Shown here in pieces: positions 8,033 to 17,033 of a stretch of DNA of 64,000 nucleotides. Origin of the DNA: Parvibaculum sp. (GTDB lineage Bacteria; Pseudomonadota; Alphaproteobacteria; Parvibaculales; Parvibaculaceae); NCBI GenBank assembly GCA_030645235.1, contig JAUSMV010000012.1:682001-746000 (forward strand). The letters run 5' to 3'. A program made the position numbers and the translations under genes. Numbering within the stretch: the first letter of the stretch is position 1; each line of letters begins with the position of its first letter. Under the pieces are notes generated by a model that was given only the letters and a program-made list of their open reading frames with translations, was not told where the DNA came from and did not search any database.

Positions 8033-8677
8033 CTAGCCGACAGCGCGGGGAGCGCCAAATCGGCCGTTTATGCCTTTTCGGGCGCGGAGATAAAGCCAGT
8101 CTGTCGGCTCACCGTCATATCCGCCGCCCTTTGTTTCCTCGATCTCGTATCCGGCCCAATCCGCACTTTCTGCGATCCACTCGTCCAGTTCTGTGCGGGC
8201 GGGGTAGTTGAAATAACGGTCGAACCTGTCTCTTGCCTCTTTAGTGCCGGCTTTGAAGCTGGCAAAGAAAAGTCCCTCTGGTGTCAGGGCGCGATGAACG
8301 CGGCTCAGTATCCCGACAATGGCGCCGCGTGGTACATGGAGGAGAGAGGCATTGGCCCATACGCCGTCAAAGCTCGCCTCCCAATCCAGATTTTCATAAA
8401 GCATGACATGGCCTTTCGGTCCGCCTCGCTTTTGAAGTTCCTGCACCATTTCCGCTGACCCATCGACAGGCGTGACATCGAAACCGGCGTCACGCATGAA
8501 GAGTGTGTCACGGCCTGTGCCGCATCCAAGGTCCAGAACACGCGCACCCGCTTTGAGATCGTGCATAAAGCGGGTGAGCGATGTCGATGGCTCCGATCGT
8601 TCCGATGCGACTGCGTAGTCCGTTGCTTCCTTCGCGTAGAAAGCAAGCGTTGTCGCATCGTGGCCGACCGGAGCCAT
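8033..8677 (-). CDS. Class I SAM-dependent methyltransferase
   Basis: A 214-residue protein with motif I VLDLGCGTGRDTLFM near residue 47, an acidic second strand end (VTPVDGS), a motif like FDGVWANASLLHVPR and a post-motif LTPEGLFFASFK. It resembles small-molecule methylases of the TehB/UbiE group. The substrate is unknown. It sits between the moxR-like ATPase gene (9 bases upstream) and the VWA gene (35 bases downstream), all on the minus strand, so the three are probably one transcript even though a methyltransferase is not a usual member of MoxR/VWA operons. Confidence 0.82.
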   Translation of the reverse strand: MAPVGHDATTLAFYAKEATDYAVASERSEPSTSLTRFMHDLKAGARVLDLGCGTGRDTLFMRDAGFDVTPVDGSAEMVQELQKRGGPKGHVMLYENLDWEASFDGVWANASLLHVPRGAIVGILSRVHRALTPEGLFFASFKAGTKEARDRFDRYFNYPARTELDEWIAESADWAGYEIEETKGGGYDGEPTDWLYLRARKGINGRFGAPRAVG

Positions 8678-8686
8678 GCCGGTTCC

Positions 8687-9532
8687 TTAGTTCCGTTCGC
8701 GGCGCGCGAGGAAGGCGAGGCGTTCAAAGAGGTGAACGTCCTGCTCGTTCTTCAGGAGCGCGCCGTGGAGCGGCGGGATGAGCTTCGAGGGGTCTTTCTC
8801 GCGCAGTGTTTCGGGCGAGATATCCTCGGAGAGAAGAAGCTTCAGCCAGTCGATCAGTTCCGATGTTGAGGGCTTCTTTTTGAGGCCGGGGACTTCGCGG
8901 ATTTCGTAGAAAATATTCAATGCTTCCTGCACCAGCTTGCCCTTGAGGCCGGGGAAGTGGACCTCGATGATGGCGCGCATCGTCTCGTCGTCGGGGAACT
9001 TGATGTAGTGGAAGAAGCAGCGGCGCAGGAAGGCGTCGGGGAGTTCTTTTTCGTTGTTTGATGTAATGATAACGATCGGGCGCTGGGCGGCCTTGATCGT
9101 CTCATTGGTTTCGTAAACGTAGAATTCCATGCGGTCGAGTTCCTGAAGCAAATCGTTCGGGAATTCGATATCGGCTTTGTCGATTTCGTCGATGAGCAGG
9201 ATCGGGCGGTTGGGGCGCTCGAACGCTTCCCAGAGCTTGCCCTTGGAGATGTAGTTCTTGATGTCTTTGACGCGGGCATCACCGAGCTGGCTGTCGCGCA
9301 GACGCGTCACGGCGTCATACTCATAAAGACCCTGCTGGGCTTTGGTCGTCGATTTGATGTTCCAGGTGATGAGTTCGACGCCGAGGGCTTTGGCCACTTC
9401 TTCGGCGAGCACGGTCTTGCCGGTGCCCGGTTCGCCTTTGATCAGAAGCGGGCGCTGCAGCGTTATCGAAGCGTTAACGGCGACGCGCAGGTCATCGGTG
9501 GCGACGTAATTCTTGGTACCTTCGAACTTCAT
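8687..9532 (-). CDS. MoxR-family AAA+ ATPase
   Basis: A 281-residue AAA+ protein with Walker A GEPGTGKT (about 33-40), Walker B ILLIDEIDKAD (111-121), sensor 1 VIITSNNEKELPDAFLRRC and the typical YIKFPD strand after the arginine finger. MoxR ATPases act with VWA proteins to activate or assemble enzyme complexes, and the VWA partner is encoded just downstream. The ATG at 9532 was chosen because the family starts with MKFEGT..Y; the longer in-frame start adds only a low-complexity arginine/serine lead. It is divergent from the hook gene flgE. Confidence 0.9.
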   Translation of the reverse strand: MKFEGTKNYVATDDLRVAVNASITLQRPLLIKGEPGTGKTVLAEEVAKALGVELITWNIKSTTKAQQGLYEYDAVTRLRDSQLGDARVKDIKNYISKGKLWEAFERPNRPILLIDEIDKADIEFPNDLLQELDRMEFYVYETNETIKAAQRPIVIITSNNEKELPDAFLRRCFFHYIKFPDDETMRAIIEVHFPGLKGKLVQEALNIFYEIREVPGLKKKPSTSELIDWLKLLLSEDISPETLREKDPSKLIPPLHGALLKNEQDVHLFERLAFLARRERN

Positions 9533-9686
9533 TCTTTTTGGCTTTCTCGAAGGGCTCCGCTCGCTCGCGAGGGGCGGCCCGTATGGCAATGGCAGGACGG
9601 CACGAAACTACGGCTTGGGCGGGGAGGGTTCAAGCCATACCCAAGTCCAGTCATGGCATGGGGTTGAACGAATACGCGCATGTGTC

Positions 9687-9704
9687 CCGGCAAAAACTGC
9701 CGCT
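9687..9704. promoter_or_regulatory. ftr-like enhancer element (FlbD site) before flgE
   Basis: The sequence CCGGCAAAAACTGCCGCT is an imperfect inverted repeat of the form GGCAA-N4-TGCCGCT. It ends 71 bases upstream of the sigma-54 promoter of flgE, the distance expected of an enhancer. Near-identical elements lie upstream of flgI, flgF, a flagellin and the fliO/flgB region. In Caulobacter such ftr elements bind the NtrC-type activator FlbD. Assigning them to FlbD here is inference. Confidence 0.65.
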
Positions 9705-9775
9705 GGGGGACCAAAAATATCCTTAAATCTTCATTTCCTGCAAGTTAAGTCATTGATTTTAATGGTATTTATGTC

Positions 9776-9791
9776 TGGCCCGCTCCTTGCT
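9776..9791 (+). promoter_or_regulatory. Sigma-54 promoter of flgE
   Basis: TGGCCCG-N4-TTGCT matches the sigma-54 consensus TGGCACG-N4-TTGC with GG at -24 and GC at -12 at the required spacing. Transcription would start about 12 bases further on, leaving a leader of roughly 40 bases before the flgE ATG. The 310-base gap between the moxR-like gene and flgE holds this promoter and its ftr-like enhancer, and no gene. Confidence 0.8.
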
Positions 9792-9842
9792 CTTAATGGA
9801 CCAAGCATTTGTGCATTTCGCATATTGGCATGGAGACAAGCC

Positions 9843-11261
9843 ATGAGTTTCTTTGGGTCTATGACCACCGCTATTACCGGTATCCGCGCTCAGTCGAGTG
9901 CATTGGGTTATATCTCCGACAATATCGCGAACAGCCAGACGACCGGCTTCAAGCGTACCGACGCAAGTTTCTATGACATCGTCACGTCATCAAACGCCAA
10001 TTTCCATCAGCCCGGCGCCGTTGTGGCCCGTCCCGGCTTCACCAACACGGTGCAAGGTTCGGTTGACGCCTCTCAGGTCGCCACCAACATGGCGATCAAC
10101 GGCGAAGGCTTCTTCATGGTGTCGCAGCGCGTGGCGACCGTGGATAACAACCCGGTTTTCCAGAGCGTGAATTACTACACGCGTCGCGGCGATTTCTCGA
10201 TGGATAAGAACGGCTATCTCGTCAATGGCGGTGGCTATTATCTGCAGGGTGTCGCGATTGATCCGGCAACGAACAATCCGGTGGGCGATACGCCGAGCCC
10301 GATTCAGGTCAACAACAGCTTCCTGACGGCCAATCAGACAACGAATATCAGCTACACCGCGAATCTGCCGAACATGCCGCAGACAGCTCATGCAACCGCG
10401 CTTAACTACGCGCAGGGCAGCGAATTGCTGATGACGGCTGCGGAAATTCTGGCGGGGACAACCTTTGCTAATAATCCGACAGGTACCGGCGTGGGCAATG
10501 GCTATATTCACGCGGCTGACGAACAGAATTTCCTTGACCGTTCGATCTCTGGCGGCGCCATTACCGCTTACGATGGTCAGGGCAATCCTCTTCCCGTGCA
10601 GATCCGTTGGGTGAAAACCGAAAACGCCGCTGACGATGCGGGCACCGGCGATGGCGACACATGGATGGCGTTTTACAAGTCCAATGACGCCGCGACAGGC
10701 ACGACCGCCAAATGGACAGGCATCGGCCAGGAATATCATTTCAACAGTGTTGGTCAGCTTACCCCTGCTGTGGACTCGACAACGATTACCAACCTCACGG
10801 TTGACGGCAACAATATCGGCAACGTCACGCTGACCCATGGTCCGGGCAACATGACGCAGTTCGCTGATAACAACGGTACGGTCTCGGTCAACAAGATCGA
10901 TCAGGACGGTTATGCGTCGGGCGAACTTGTGAACGTCGCTGTGGGTGCCAATGGTCGTGTGACCGGCACATATACGAATGGCAAGACGATCGACATTTTT
11001 CAGGTGACGTTGGCGAAATTTAACAATCCCAACGGCCTGCAGAAAATGAACGGCACGGCGTTTGCGGAAACGCAGGAATCCGGCGCGGCGATCATGGGCG
11101 GCACAGGTGAGATCATTGCGTCTGCAAATGAAGCCTCGAACGTCGATCTGGCCGATGAGTTTTCCAAGCTCATTATCGCGCAGCAGGCCTATACAGCCGG
11201 CACACGCATCATCACCACCTCGGACACGCTGATCCAGGAAACGCTGAATATGAAGCGTTAA
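9843..11261 (+). CDS. flgE: Flagellar hook protein FlgE
   Basis: A 472-residue hook subunit. The N-terminus has the rod/hook signature (MTTAITGIRAQSSALGYISDNIAN with TGFKR, residues 7-40; given by position), followed by the FlgE core INGEGFFMVS near residue 85, and the C-terminus has the matching heptad DEFSKLIIAQQAYTAGTRII and ETLNMKR. The middle (about 150-400) is variable, as usual for surface-exposed hook domains. The ATG at 9843 follows GGAGACAAGCC. A longer upstream frame of 110 codons lacks hook features and overlaps the promoter, so I rejected it. It is the first gene of flgE-flgK-flgL. Confidence 0.95.
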   Translation: MSFFGSMTTAITGIRAQSSALGYISDNIANSQTTGFKRTDASFYDIVTSSNANFHQPGAVVARPGFTNTVQGSVDASQVATNMAINGEGFFMVSQRVATVDNNPVFQSVNYYTRRGDFSMDKNGYLVNGGGYYLQGVAIDPATNNPVGDTPSPIQVNNSFLTANQTTNISYTANLPNMPQTAHATALNYAQGSELLMTAAEILAGTTFANNPTGTGVGNGYIHAADEQNFLDRSISGGAITAYDGQGNPLPVQIRWVKTENAADDAGTGDGDTWMAFYKSNDAATGTTAKWTGIGQEYHFNSVGQLTPAVDSTTITNLTVDGNNIGNVTLTHGPGNMTQFADNNGTVSVNKIDQDGYASGELVNVAVGANGRVTGTYTNGKTIDIFQVTLAKFNNPNGLQKMNGTAFAETQESGAAIMGGTGEIIASANEASNVDLADEFSKLIIAQQAYTAGTRIITTSDTLIQETLNMKR

Positions 11262-11293
11262 GGCCGGTATCAGTAACGCAGGTTTGAACTAGA

Positions 11294-13168
11294 ATGACTT
11301 TATATTCCGCCATCGGTAGCGCCATCAGCGGGCTTAATGCAAGCCAGGCAGGCCTCGATCTCGTTTCGCGCAATATCGCGAATGCGGGCACGGCGGGCTA
11401 TACGCGCAAGACACAGGTTGTGTCGAACGCGATTGCGGGTGGTCAGGGTATCGGCGTGCAGACGCTCGCGGCCACACGCAATGTTGACAGCTTTCTGCAG
11501 CAGCAGATCCGCACCGAAACGGGAAAATCCGCGAAGCTCGATGTCTATGATGCCTTTCTCTCGCGTGTGAACGCGATGTTCGGCTCACCCGACAGCGAGT
11601 CTTCGGTGGCTTCTTCCGTCACAGCCATGATCGGCAAGTTGCAGGCGGTCGCCACATCGCCGGACGATCCGGCGGCGCGTCAGACATTCCTCAACTCTGC
11701 ATCGAACCTTGCCAAGCAGCTCAATTCGATGAGTAGCCAGCTTCAGGGTATGCGTCTTGAAGCCGAGCAGAATATCGCGACATCGGTTGATACGGCCAAC
11801 AAGGCTTTGCAGTCGATTGCTGAACTCAACAATCAGATTGCGCAGCGCCGCGCGACCAATGTGTCGGTTGCCGATCTGCAAGATCAGCGCGACATGGCGG
11901 TTGATAAGCTGTCGACGCTTATGGACATCAAAGCCGTGCAGCGCGATGACGGCACGATTGCTGTGTTCACGGGTGGCGGACAGCTTTTGCTGGACAAGCA
12001 GGCGGTCAATCTCACATTTGACGAACGCACCAGCCTTGACGCCAATTCAAGCTACAGCGTTGATCCGGCCGAGCGCACTGTCGGTACGATCACATTGCGC
12101 AACGGCACGACATCGGTTGACCTCATTGCGTCGGGTGCTTTCCGCACGGGCGCGATTGCGGGATATCTTGATATGCGCGATCGCGTGATACCGCAGGCTC
12201 AGGCCCAGCTCGACGAGCTGGCGAGCCAGATGGCGCTTGCGCTGTCCACAGAAACGGTTGCCGGTACATCTGTGACCGCGGGTCTCGCCACGGGTTTTTC
12301 GATCGACTCGTCCAACATGTTGTCGGGCAACACGATCAACCTGACATACACAGACACACCTGCCGGCACGCAGCATAAGATCACCATTGTCAAAGTGATG
12401 GACCCGACCGTGTTGCCGCTCGCGGCAACTGCGACGGCCAATCCCGATGACACAGTTATCGGCATCAATTTCAATCAGCCGATGGCTGGCATTATCGCCG
12501 ACATGCAGGCGGCTTTGCCGGCCTCTGTTGTGGTGTCGAACCCAAGCGGTAATCTCATCAGCTTTGTGGATGACGGCGCGGCTGCGACATCTGACGTCAA
12601 TGCGGTGAGCACCTCGGTGACGTCCACCGGCTTGTCGGATACGGGCACGGGTCTGCCGCTGTTTGTCGATGGCAATGGCCAGAAGGTCTATTCCGGCAGT
12701 CTCGATAATCCGCCGCAGGTCAAAGGTTTTGCAGGTCGTATCACGATCAACAACGCCATTGTAGCCGATGACACATCGCTTGTGATCTACAACACAACTC
12801 CGAAGACACTTATCGGTGATGACACGCGCCCACAGGATTTGCTGGCGCGCCTCGGTGACAGCACACGCTCTTATAATGCGTTGACGGGGATTGGCAGCAC
12901 ATCGACGCCATTCAACGGCTCGGTTGACAGCTTTGCCCGTCGCATCGTGGCGGTGCAGGCTGCCCAGGCGCAGAATGCCAGCGATGATGCTACGTCGCAG
13001 TCGATGGTCTCGGATGCGTTGCAGGAGAAGTTTGATAGCGAGACGGGTGTGAGTATCGACACTGAAATGTCGAACCTGATTATTTTTCAAAATGCCTATG
13101 CTGCCAATGCCCGTGTGATTTCCACGGTCAGAGAATTGTTTGATGTTCTGTTGAGCATCGGAAGGTAA
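11294..13168 (+). CDS. flgK: Flagellar hook-associated protein FlgK (HAP1)
   Basis: A 624-residue hook-filament junction protein. The N-terminus shows the conserved SAISGLNASQAGLDLVSRNI with NAGTAGYTRK, then long helices (about residues 90-220), and the C-terminal D0 helix MSNLIIFQNAYAANARVIST. The central region (about 330-480) is made of beta-strand modules with the pattern T-DTPAGTQHKITIV and resembles modules in the FlgL and flagellins of this window. It lies 32 bases after flgE and 3 bases before flgL, so it is part of one transcript. Confidence 0.95.
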   Translation: MTLYSAIGSAISGLNASQAGLDLVSRNIANAGTAGYTRKTQVVSNAIAGGQGIGVQTLAATRNVDSFLQQQIRTETGKSAKLDVYDAFLSRVNAMFGSPDSESSVASSVTAMIGKLQAVATSPDDPAARQTFLNSASNLAKQLNSMSSQLQGMRLEAEQNIATSVDTANKALQSIAELNNQIAQRRATNVSVADLQDQRDMAVDKLSTLMDIKAVQRDDGTIAVFTGGGQLLLDKQAVNLTFDERTSLDANSSYSVDPAERTVGTITLRNGTTSVDLIASGAFRTGAIAGYLDMRDRVIPQAQAQLDELASQMALALSTETVAGTSVTAGLATGFSIDSSNMLSGNTINLTYTDTPAGTQHKITIVKVMDPTVLPLAATATANPDDTVIGINFNQPMAGIIADMQAALPASVVVSNPSGNLISFVDDGAAATSDVNAVSTSVTSTGLSDTGTGLPLFVDGNGQKVYSGSLDNPPQVKGFAGRITINNAIVADDTSLVIYNTTPKTLIGDDTRPQDLLARLGDSTRSYNALTGIGSTSTPFNGSVDSFARRIVAVQAAQAQNASDDATSQSMVSDALQEKFDSETGVSIDTEMSNLIIFQNAYAANARVISTVRELFDVLLSIGR

Positions 13169-13171
13169 GTC

Positions 13172-14659
13172 ATGCAGATTTCGTCTTACGCCCAGTCCAT
13201 TACGATGCGTAACAGCATCAGCCAGATTCAGACGCAGCTTTCTGATCTGCAGCGTCAGCTGACATCGGGTTTGAAAACAGACAGCTATGCCGGTCTTGGC
13301 GACGCACGCTCGCTCGTGCTGGCGCTGACGGGGCAGGTGCAGAAGTCCAATTCCTATCTCGACACGATCCAGCTCACGCAGCTTCGCATCGAGTCGAGCA
13401 TGAATGCGCTCGACGGTATGAACAATATTGCCTCGGAACTGAAGACAGGCAGCCTGACAAGCACGTTTAAGCTCACGGCTGGCGGTCAGACCGATTTGCA
13501 GATCACATCCGGCATGCGTCTTGCCGAAGTTGTGGATCTGCTGAACCTCAATGTCGGCGGTCGTCAGTTGTTTGGTGGCAAGGACACGCAGACAACGCCG
13601 GTTGTGACGTCAACATTGATGCTCAACGGCGACACGACCCATGCCGGTCTCAAGACGGTGATTGCCGAGCGCAATGCAGCCGATTTGGGCGATGGCCTTG
13701 GCCGTCTTGCTCTTACATCGCCGGTCGCGGGCACGGTCAATATGGCTGAGGACGCGTCGCCGAGTGTTTTCGGCTTCAAGCTCTCGAATTTTAATTCATC
13801 GCTTGGTGGCACAACTGTGTCTGATCCGGCTACCACACCGGCCAGCCTCGACATTGCTTTCAGCGCCTCGCTTCCCGCCGAAGGGCAGAGCGTCTCGTTT
13901 GACCTCACCTTGCCCGATGGCACCTCCACAACTGTGAAGCTTACGGCAACGCTGACATCGCCTGCCGGTGCCGGTCAGTTCACCATCGGTACAGATGCAA
14001 CGACGACAGCCGCGAATTTCCAGGCAGCTTTGAGCACAAGCCTTCAGACCGAAGCCAAGCAGTCTTTGGTGTCGGCCTCGACGGTGCAGGCGGGGAATAA
14101 TTTTTTCACCAACCCGCCCATGCGCGTTGACGGCCCGCCTTATGACACAGCCACCGCGCTTGTCGCCGGTACGCCCGACAACACGGTGATCTGGTATCGG
14201 GGTGACAGCACAGGTACAGCGGGTAATAATTTCATTGCCACGGTCGGCGACGGTTCGCAGATCTCTTATGGCGCACGTGCCGATCAGAGCGCGCTTGCTA
14301 CAGTTGTCAAGAATGCGGCTCTTCTCGCCGCGGTCTCCTATACGGGCACAGACACGGCAAACGAGTCCAAGGCCTATGCTGAACTTACAAAGCGTACAGC
14401 GAGCGCACTGAACCACAATGATGGTTCGCAGACGCTGGAAAATGTGATGACGGATATGGGCCTCAAGGCCGCGACGCTCGACACCGCGCAGAAGAAGCTC
14501 GACACGATGATCTCGACGAGTAAGTCGGTTCTCGCCGACACGACAAACGCCGATCCTTACGAGGTGGCGACGCGGCTCAGCTCGCTGATGACACAGTTGC
14601 AGGCGAGCTATCAGGTGACATCAAGCCTGTCACAGCTCTCGCTGGTGAAATTCCTCTAA
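13172..14659 (+). CDS. flgL: Flagellar hook-associated protein FlgL (HAP3)
   Basis: A 495-residue junction protein, longer than the roughly 300 residues of enteric FlgL. The N-terminal flagellin-type helix (SITMRNSISQIQTQLSDLQR) and TSGLKTDSYAGLG, plus the C-terminal helix (SLMTQLQASYQVTSSLSQLS and LVKFL), define it. The extra length is a beta-rich insertion (about 190-330: VSFDLTLPDGTSTTVKLTAT and following) similar in pattern to modules in FlgK and the flagellins. It ends 19 bases before a strong bidirectional terminator, closing the flgE-flgK-flgL unit. Confidence 0.93.
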   Translation: MQISSYAQSITMRNSISQIQTQLSDLQRQLTSGLKTDSYAGLGDARSLVLALTGQVQKSNSYLDTIQLTQLRIESSMNALDGMNNIASELKTGSLTSTFKLTAGGQTDLQITSGMRLAEVVDLLNLNVGGRQLFGGKDTQTTPVVTSTLMLNGDTTHAGLKTVIAERNAADLGDGLGRLALTSPVAGTVNMAEDASPSVFGFKLSNFNSSLGGTTVSDPATTPASLDIAFSASLPAEGQSVSFDLTLPDGTSTTVKLTATLTSPAGAGQFTIGTDATTTAANFQAALSTSLQTEAKQSLVSASTVQAGNNFFTNPPMRVDGPPYDTATALVAGTPDNTVIWYRGDSTGTAGNNFIATVGDGSQISYGARADQSALATVVKNAALLAAVSYTGTDTANESKAYAELTKRTASALNHNDGSQTLENVMTDMGLKAATLDTAQKKLDTMISTSKSVLADTTNADPYEVATRLSSLMTQLQASYQVTSSLSQLSLVKFL

Positions 14660-14678
14660 GCGGCGATAAACAGAATAC

Positions 14679-14710
14679 AAAAAAGGGACCAGATAACTGG
14701 TCCCTTTTTT
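14679..14710. terminator. Bidirectional intrinsic terminator
   Basis: A perfect 8-bp stem GGGACCAG/CTGGTCCC with loop ATAA is flanked by six A on the left and six T on the right. It sits between the convergent flgL and flaF genes and can end both transcripts. Confidence 0.92.
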
Positions 14711-14758
14711 CTTGTCCTGAATTTGTCGTTCAGTTGGTACGCCGAAGCTACGATGCCG

Positions 14759-15130
14759 TCACGCGGGCTTCTGCATCAGTCCGGCGGCGACCTGGCGGTT
14801 GATATTGATCAGCACATCAAGCATTTCAGGCGCGGGCGTGGACTGGATTTCGATCGTGCGTTTGAAGACGAAGATGGAGAGGTTCGCGATGTTCTGGCGG
14901 ATCTCTTTGGGCAGCTGGCTTTCGCTTTCTGTCACAGAGGTCGCGAAGATCGTCCAGATGGTGCGGTTGTAGAGGAGGGCGGGGTCAAGGTCGGCGGGGG
15001 TACTGTCTGTCCACGCCGTTTTGATCTGGTTGAAGCGGGAAGCCGCCTTCATCAGGACAGTGGCTTCGACTTCTCGCGGGTCATTACTATGACGGGCAGC
15101 TTTCGCATAGGCATCATGCGGTCTTGACAT
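14759..15130 (-). CDS. flaF: Flagellar biosynthesis regulator FlaF
   Basis: A 123-residue FlaF-family protein. Family features visible here are the N-terminal YAKAARHSNDPREVEATVL, the central TIWTIFATSVTESESQLPKE and the C-terminal LININRQVAAGLM. In Caulobacter and rhizobia FlaF promotes flagellin secretion or synthesis and works opposite FlbT. Its start overlaps the end of flbT by 17 bases, so the two are translationally coupled. The ATG at 15130 was preferred over a TTG two codons upstream. Confidence 0.92.
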   Translation of the reverse strand: MSRPHDAYAKAARHSNDPREVEATVLMKAASRFNQIKTAWTDSTPADLDPALLYNRTIWTIFATSVTESESQLPKEIRQNIANLSIFVFKRTIEIQSTPAPEMLDVLININRQVAAGLMQKPA

Positions 15131-15506
15131 TCCCAAACAGCTCCCGTTCGTACTCGATCAACTTTCGAGCTTCCTTAAGAGCTTTATACATTTCGCCGGT
15201 TAAGATTTTGTTGTTAATGCTGTCGATATGCGTTCGTGTGCTGGGAGCAGCTTCTAACACATCATTAACAAGCGAGAAGTAGAGGTCGTGGTGCTGTGTG
15301 GGCTCCGGCGCCAGATACATCATTTGCAGCATCAGGTAGATCTTCTTGCAGGGCGTATCGGCCTCGTCGAGGCGCAGAATATCTTTCTCGCGCAGAATAG
15401 GCGCATCGCCTTCAATGAAGAGGCGTGTGCGCTGGTCGTCATTGGTGATGACACTGTCGCCGAGGATGAAGCGCTCGCCGGGTTTGAGTTCGACTTTAAG
15501 GGCCAT
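15114..15506 (-). CDS. flbT: Flagellin mRNA regulator FlbT
   Basis: A 130-residue FlbT-family protein beginning MALKVELKPGERFILGDSVI, with RTRLFIEGDAPILREKDI and the C-terminal helix MYKALKEARKLIEYERELF. In Caulobacter FlbT binds the 5' untranslated region of flagellin mRNA and lowers its stability until the hook is complete. The two flagellin genes lie directly upstream on the same strand, and both have long leaders. The family start at 15506 replaces a longer frame whose first 35 codons have no family match. GC-rich hairpins lie between it and the flagellin terminator. Confidence 0.93.
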   Translation of the reverse strand: MALKVELKPGERFILGDSVITNDDQRTRLFIEGDAPILREKDILRLDEADTPCKKIYLMLQMMYLAPEPTQHHDLYFSLVNDVLEAAPSTRTHIDSINNKILTGEMYKALKEARKLIEYERELFGNVKTA

Positions 15507-15660
15507 GGCGTGTTGTCCCGACTGTTGGATGCCCCGCAACGGGGAAAATGATTCTCGCTTGCAGGCGTTGGCCAAGATTAACTCATATCGGGGGCATTGC
15601 CCCAATAACAAATGACGGGACGGCCCGTCTTTAGGCCGGACCGGGCCTTAAGGCTGCGGG

Positions 15661-15697
15661 ACGAAAGAAAACGGCGGGAGCTTGCGCTCCCGCCGTT
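15661..15697 (-). terminator. Terminator of the downstream flagellin gene
   Basis: A 12-bp stem AACGGCGGGAGC/GCTCCCGCCGTT with a four-base loop lies 24 bases after the stop codon at 15721. On the minus strand it is followed by TTTTCTTTCG. Confidence 0.85.
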
Positions 15698-15720
15698 CTG
15701 TCTGGTCAGCGATCTTGCGA

Positions 15721-16836
15721 TTAACGCAGGATCGAGAGGATGCTCGACTGAGCCTGGTTGGACAGCGACAGGGCTGTCTGAGCCAGTGACTGACGTGTCT
15801 GGAGGGCGAGAAGGTTCGCGCCTTCCTGGTTGATGTCGGCGAGTGTAAGGTCGCCGGCGCCAGCCTGCAGGTTGTCAATCGTTGACTGCGTGTACGACTG
15901 ACGGTTGTTGATCACGGCAAGGTTCGAACCGAATGTCGAAGCCTGTGTGCGCAACGTGTTCTTGGCTGAGTCGAGTGACGCGTTTGTCGCATCGACTGCA
16001 GTCTTCGTGGACCAATCGGTCACGGCGGAGAGGCCGAGACCCGTTGAGCTCATGTCAACGGCCTTAAGTGTCAGAGTAGAAGTCTGGTCGGCGTTGAAGT
16101 TCACCGTCAGGTTCTTGTCTGTGCCCGCGCCGTTCATCAGGTTGATGCCGTTGAAGCTCGAGTCAGCGGCCAACTGGTCGATCTGATCGCGCAGATCGTT
16201 GTACTGTTCGACGAACGCGTCACGGTTCTTACCGTTCGACGTCGTGGCAATGTCGCCGCCGACGGCCAATGTAGCAGCGGTACCGGAGACGGAGAAGTTC
16301 TGACCACCAGCGACCGAGAACGTGATGTCGCCGCCGGAGACGGAGACTGTGAGACCCGAGACTTTGCCCGAAAGCGCGGCCTTGAGGTCGCCGGCGCTGG
16401 CAATGTTGGTTGTCAGCACAACTGAAGTCGCGGCGTTGTCGCCGATCGTGAAGGTCAGTGACAGACCGCTGTTCGCGGCGGTCGTGAAGTCGGTCGCGAC
16501 GACAGTTTCCGAAGCGGTAGCAGCAGTGATCGTCGTCTGGAGAGCCTGTGTCGCAACAGACTTCGCCTGTGTGACGAGCTTCTGGATCGAGTCGATGCCG
16601 GAGCTGGCTGCGTTCACCGTTTTAACGGCCAGGCTCATGCTGTCCTGCAGCGTGGCAAGGTCGGAAGCGCGGTTGTTCAGGCCAGCGGCCGTGAAGAATG
16701 AGTTCGCGTCATCGACGGCGGTGTTGACTTTGTTGCCCGTCGCGAGGCGGTTCTGTGTATCCGCCATCATCTTTGCAGTGCCCTGCAGTGAGAGCAGGTT
16801 GTTGCGAACGGCGGCTGAAAGTGTAACAGAGGTCAT
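15721..16836 (-). CDS. Flagellin (second copy)
   Basis: A 371-residue flagellin. Its N-terminal D0/D1 region (SVTLSAAVRNNLLSLQGTAK, then QNRLATGNKVNTAVDD) and C-terminal D1/D0 region (ANLLALQTRQSLAQTALSLS ending SSILSILR) are typical. The centre (about 115-190) is a beta-rich insertion with GLTVSVSGGDITFSV. It is closely related along its whole length to the flagellin at 17103-18209. The ATG at 16836 follows AGGAAGGGAAG, while an in-frame TTG ten codons upstream lacks such a site. The gene has its own terminators on both sides, so it is probably transcribed separately from its sister. Confidence 0.95.
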   Translation of the reverse strand: MTSVTLSAAVRNNLLSLQGTAKMMADTQNRLATGNKVNTAVDDANSFFTAAGLNNRASDLATLQDSMSLAVKTVNAASSGIDSIQKLVTQAKSVATQALQTTITAATASETVVATDFTTAANSGLSLTFTIGDNAATSVVLTTNIASAGDLKAALSGKVSGLTVSVSGGDITFSVAGGQNFSVSGTAATLAVGGDIATTSNGKNRDAFVEQYNDLRDQIDQLAADSSFNGINLMNGAGTDKNLTVNFNADQTSTLTLKAVDMSSTGLGLSAVTDWSTKTAVDATNASLDSAKNTLRTQASTFGSNLAVINNRQSYTQSTIDNLQAGAGDLTLADINQEGANLLALQTRQSLAQTALSLSNQAQSSILSILR

Positions 16837-16956
16837 AGTAGCTTCCCTTCCTAGGAAATATGTCAAAGCTCTTCCTGAGCTATGAGACGACTATGAGCCC
16901 CAACGTTTAATGTGCCGTAAATCGATACACGTTGAATTCTTTAACGCGTGAAAACC

Positions 16957-16972
16957 TTAATGCAGCGCTAAC
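16957..16972 (-). promoter_or_regulatory. CtrA-like half-matched box before the second flagellin
   Basis: TTAA-N7-CTAAC differs from the CtrA consensus TTAA-N7-TTAAC by one base. It lies 121 bases upstream of the flagellin start and next to a weak sigma-54 candidate. A chance match is possible in AT-rich leader DNA. Confidence 0.3.
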
Positions 16973-16979
16973 CATATAA

Positions 16980-16994
16980 GCGTTTGAGCGGCCA
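16980..16994 (-). promoter_or_regulatory. Weak sigma-54 promoter candidate for the second flagellin
   Basis: On the minus strand TGGCCGC-N4-ACGC keeps the invariant GG and GC at the correct 12-base spacing but departs from the consensus elsewhere. It would give a leader of about 130 bases. No clear ftr-like element accompanies it, unlike the four strong sigma-54 sites. Confidence 0.35.
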
Positions 16995-17033
16995 AGATTT
17001 TTTGAATTGCCGGTTGATTTCCAAAAACAGCAC

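Noticed and set aside
9513-9842. A 110-codon N-terminal extension of flgE
   Set aside because: It crosses the sigma-54 promoter and ftr-like element, has no hook-protein similarity, and the ATG at 9843 has a ribosome site and the standard FlgE N-terminus.
12047-13090. A 347-codon open frame opposite flgK
   Set aside because: Antisense shadow of a GC-biased gene with Arg/His-rich low-complexity translation.
15540-15580. A TGGCC...TGCAAG pattern upstream of flbT as a sigma-54 promoter
   Set aside because: The -24 to -12 spacing is one base too short.
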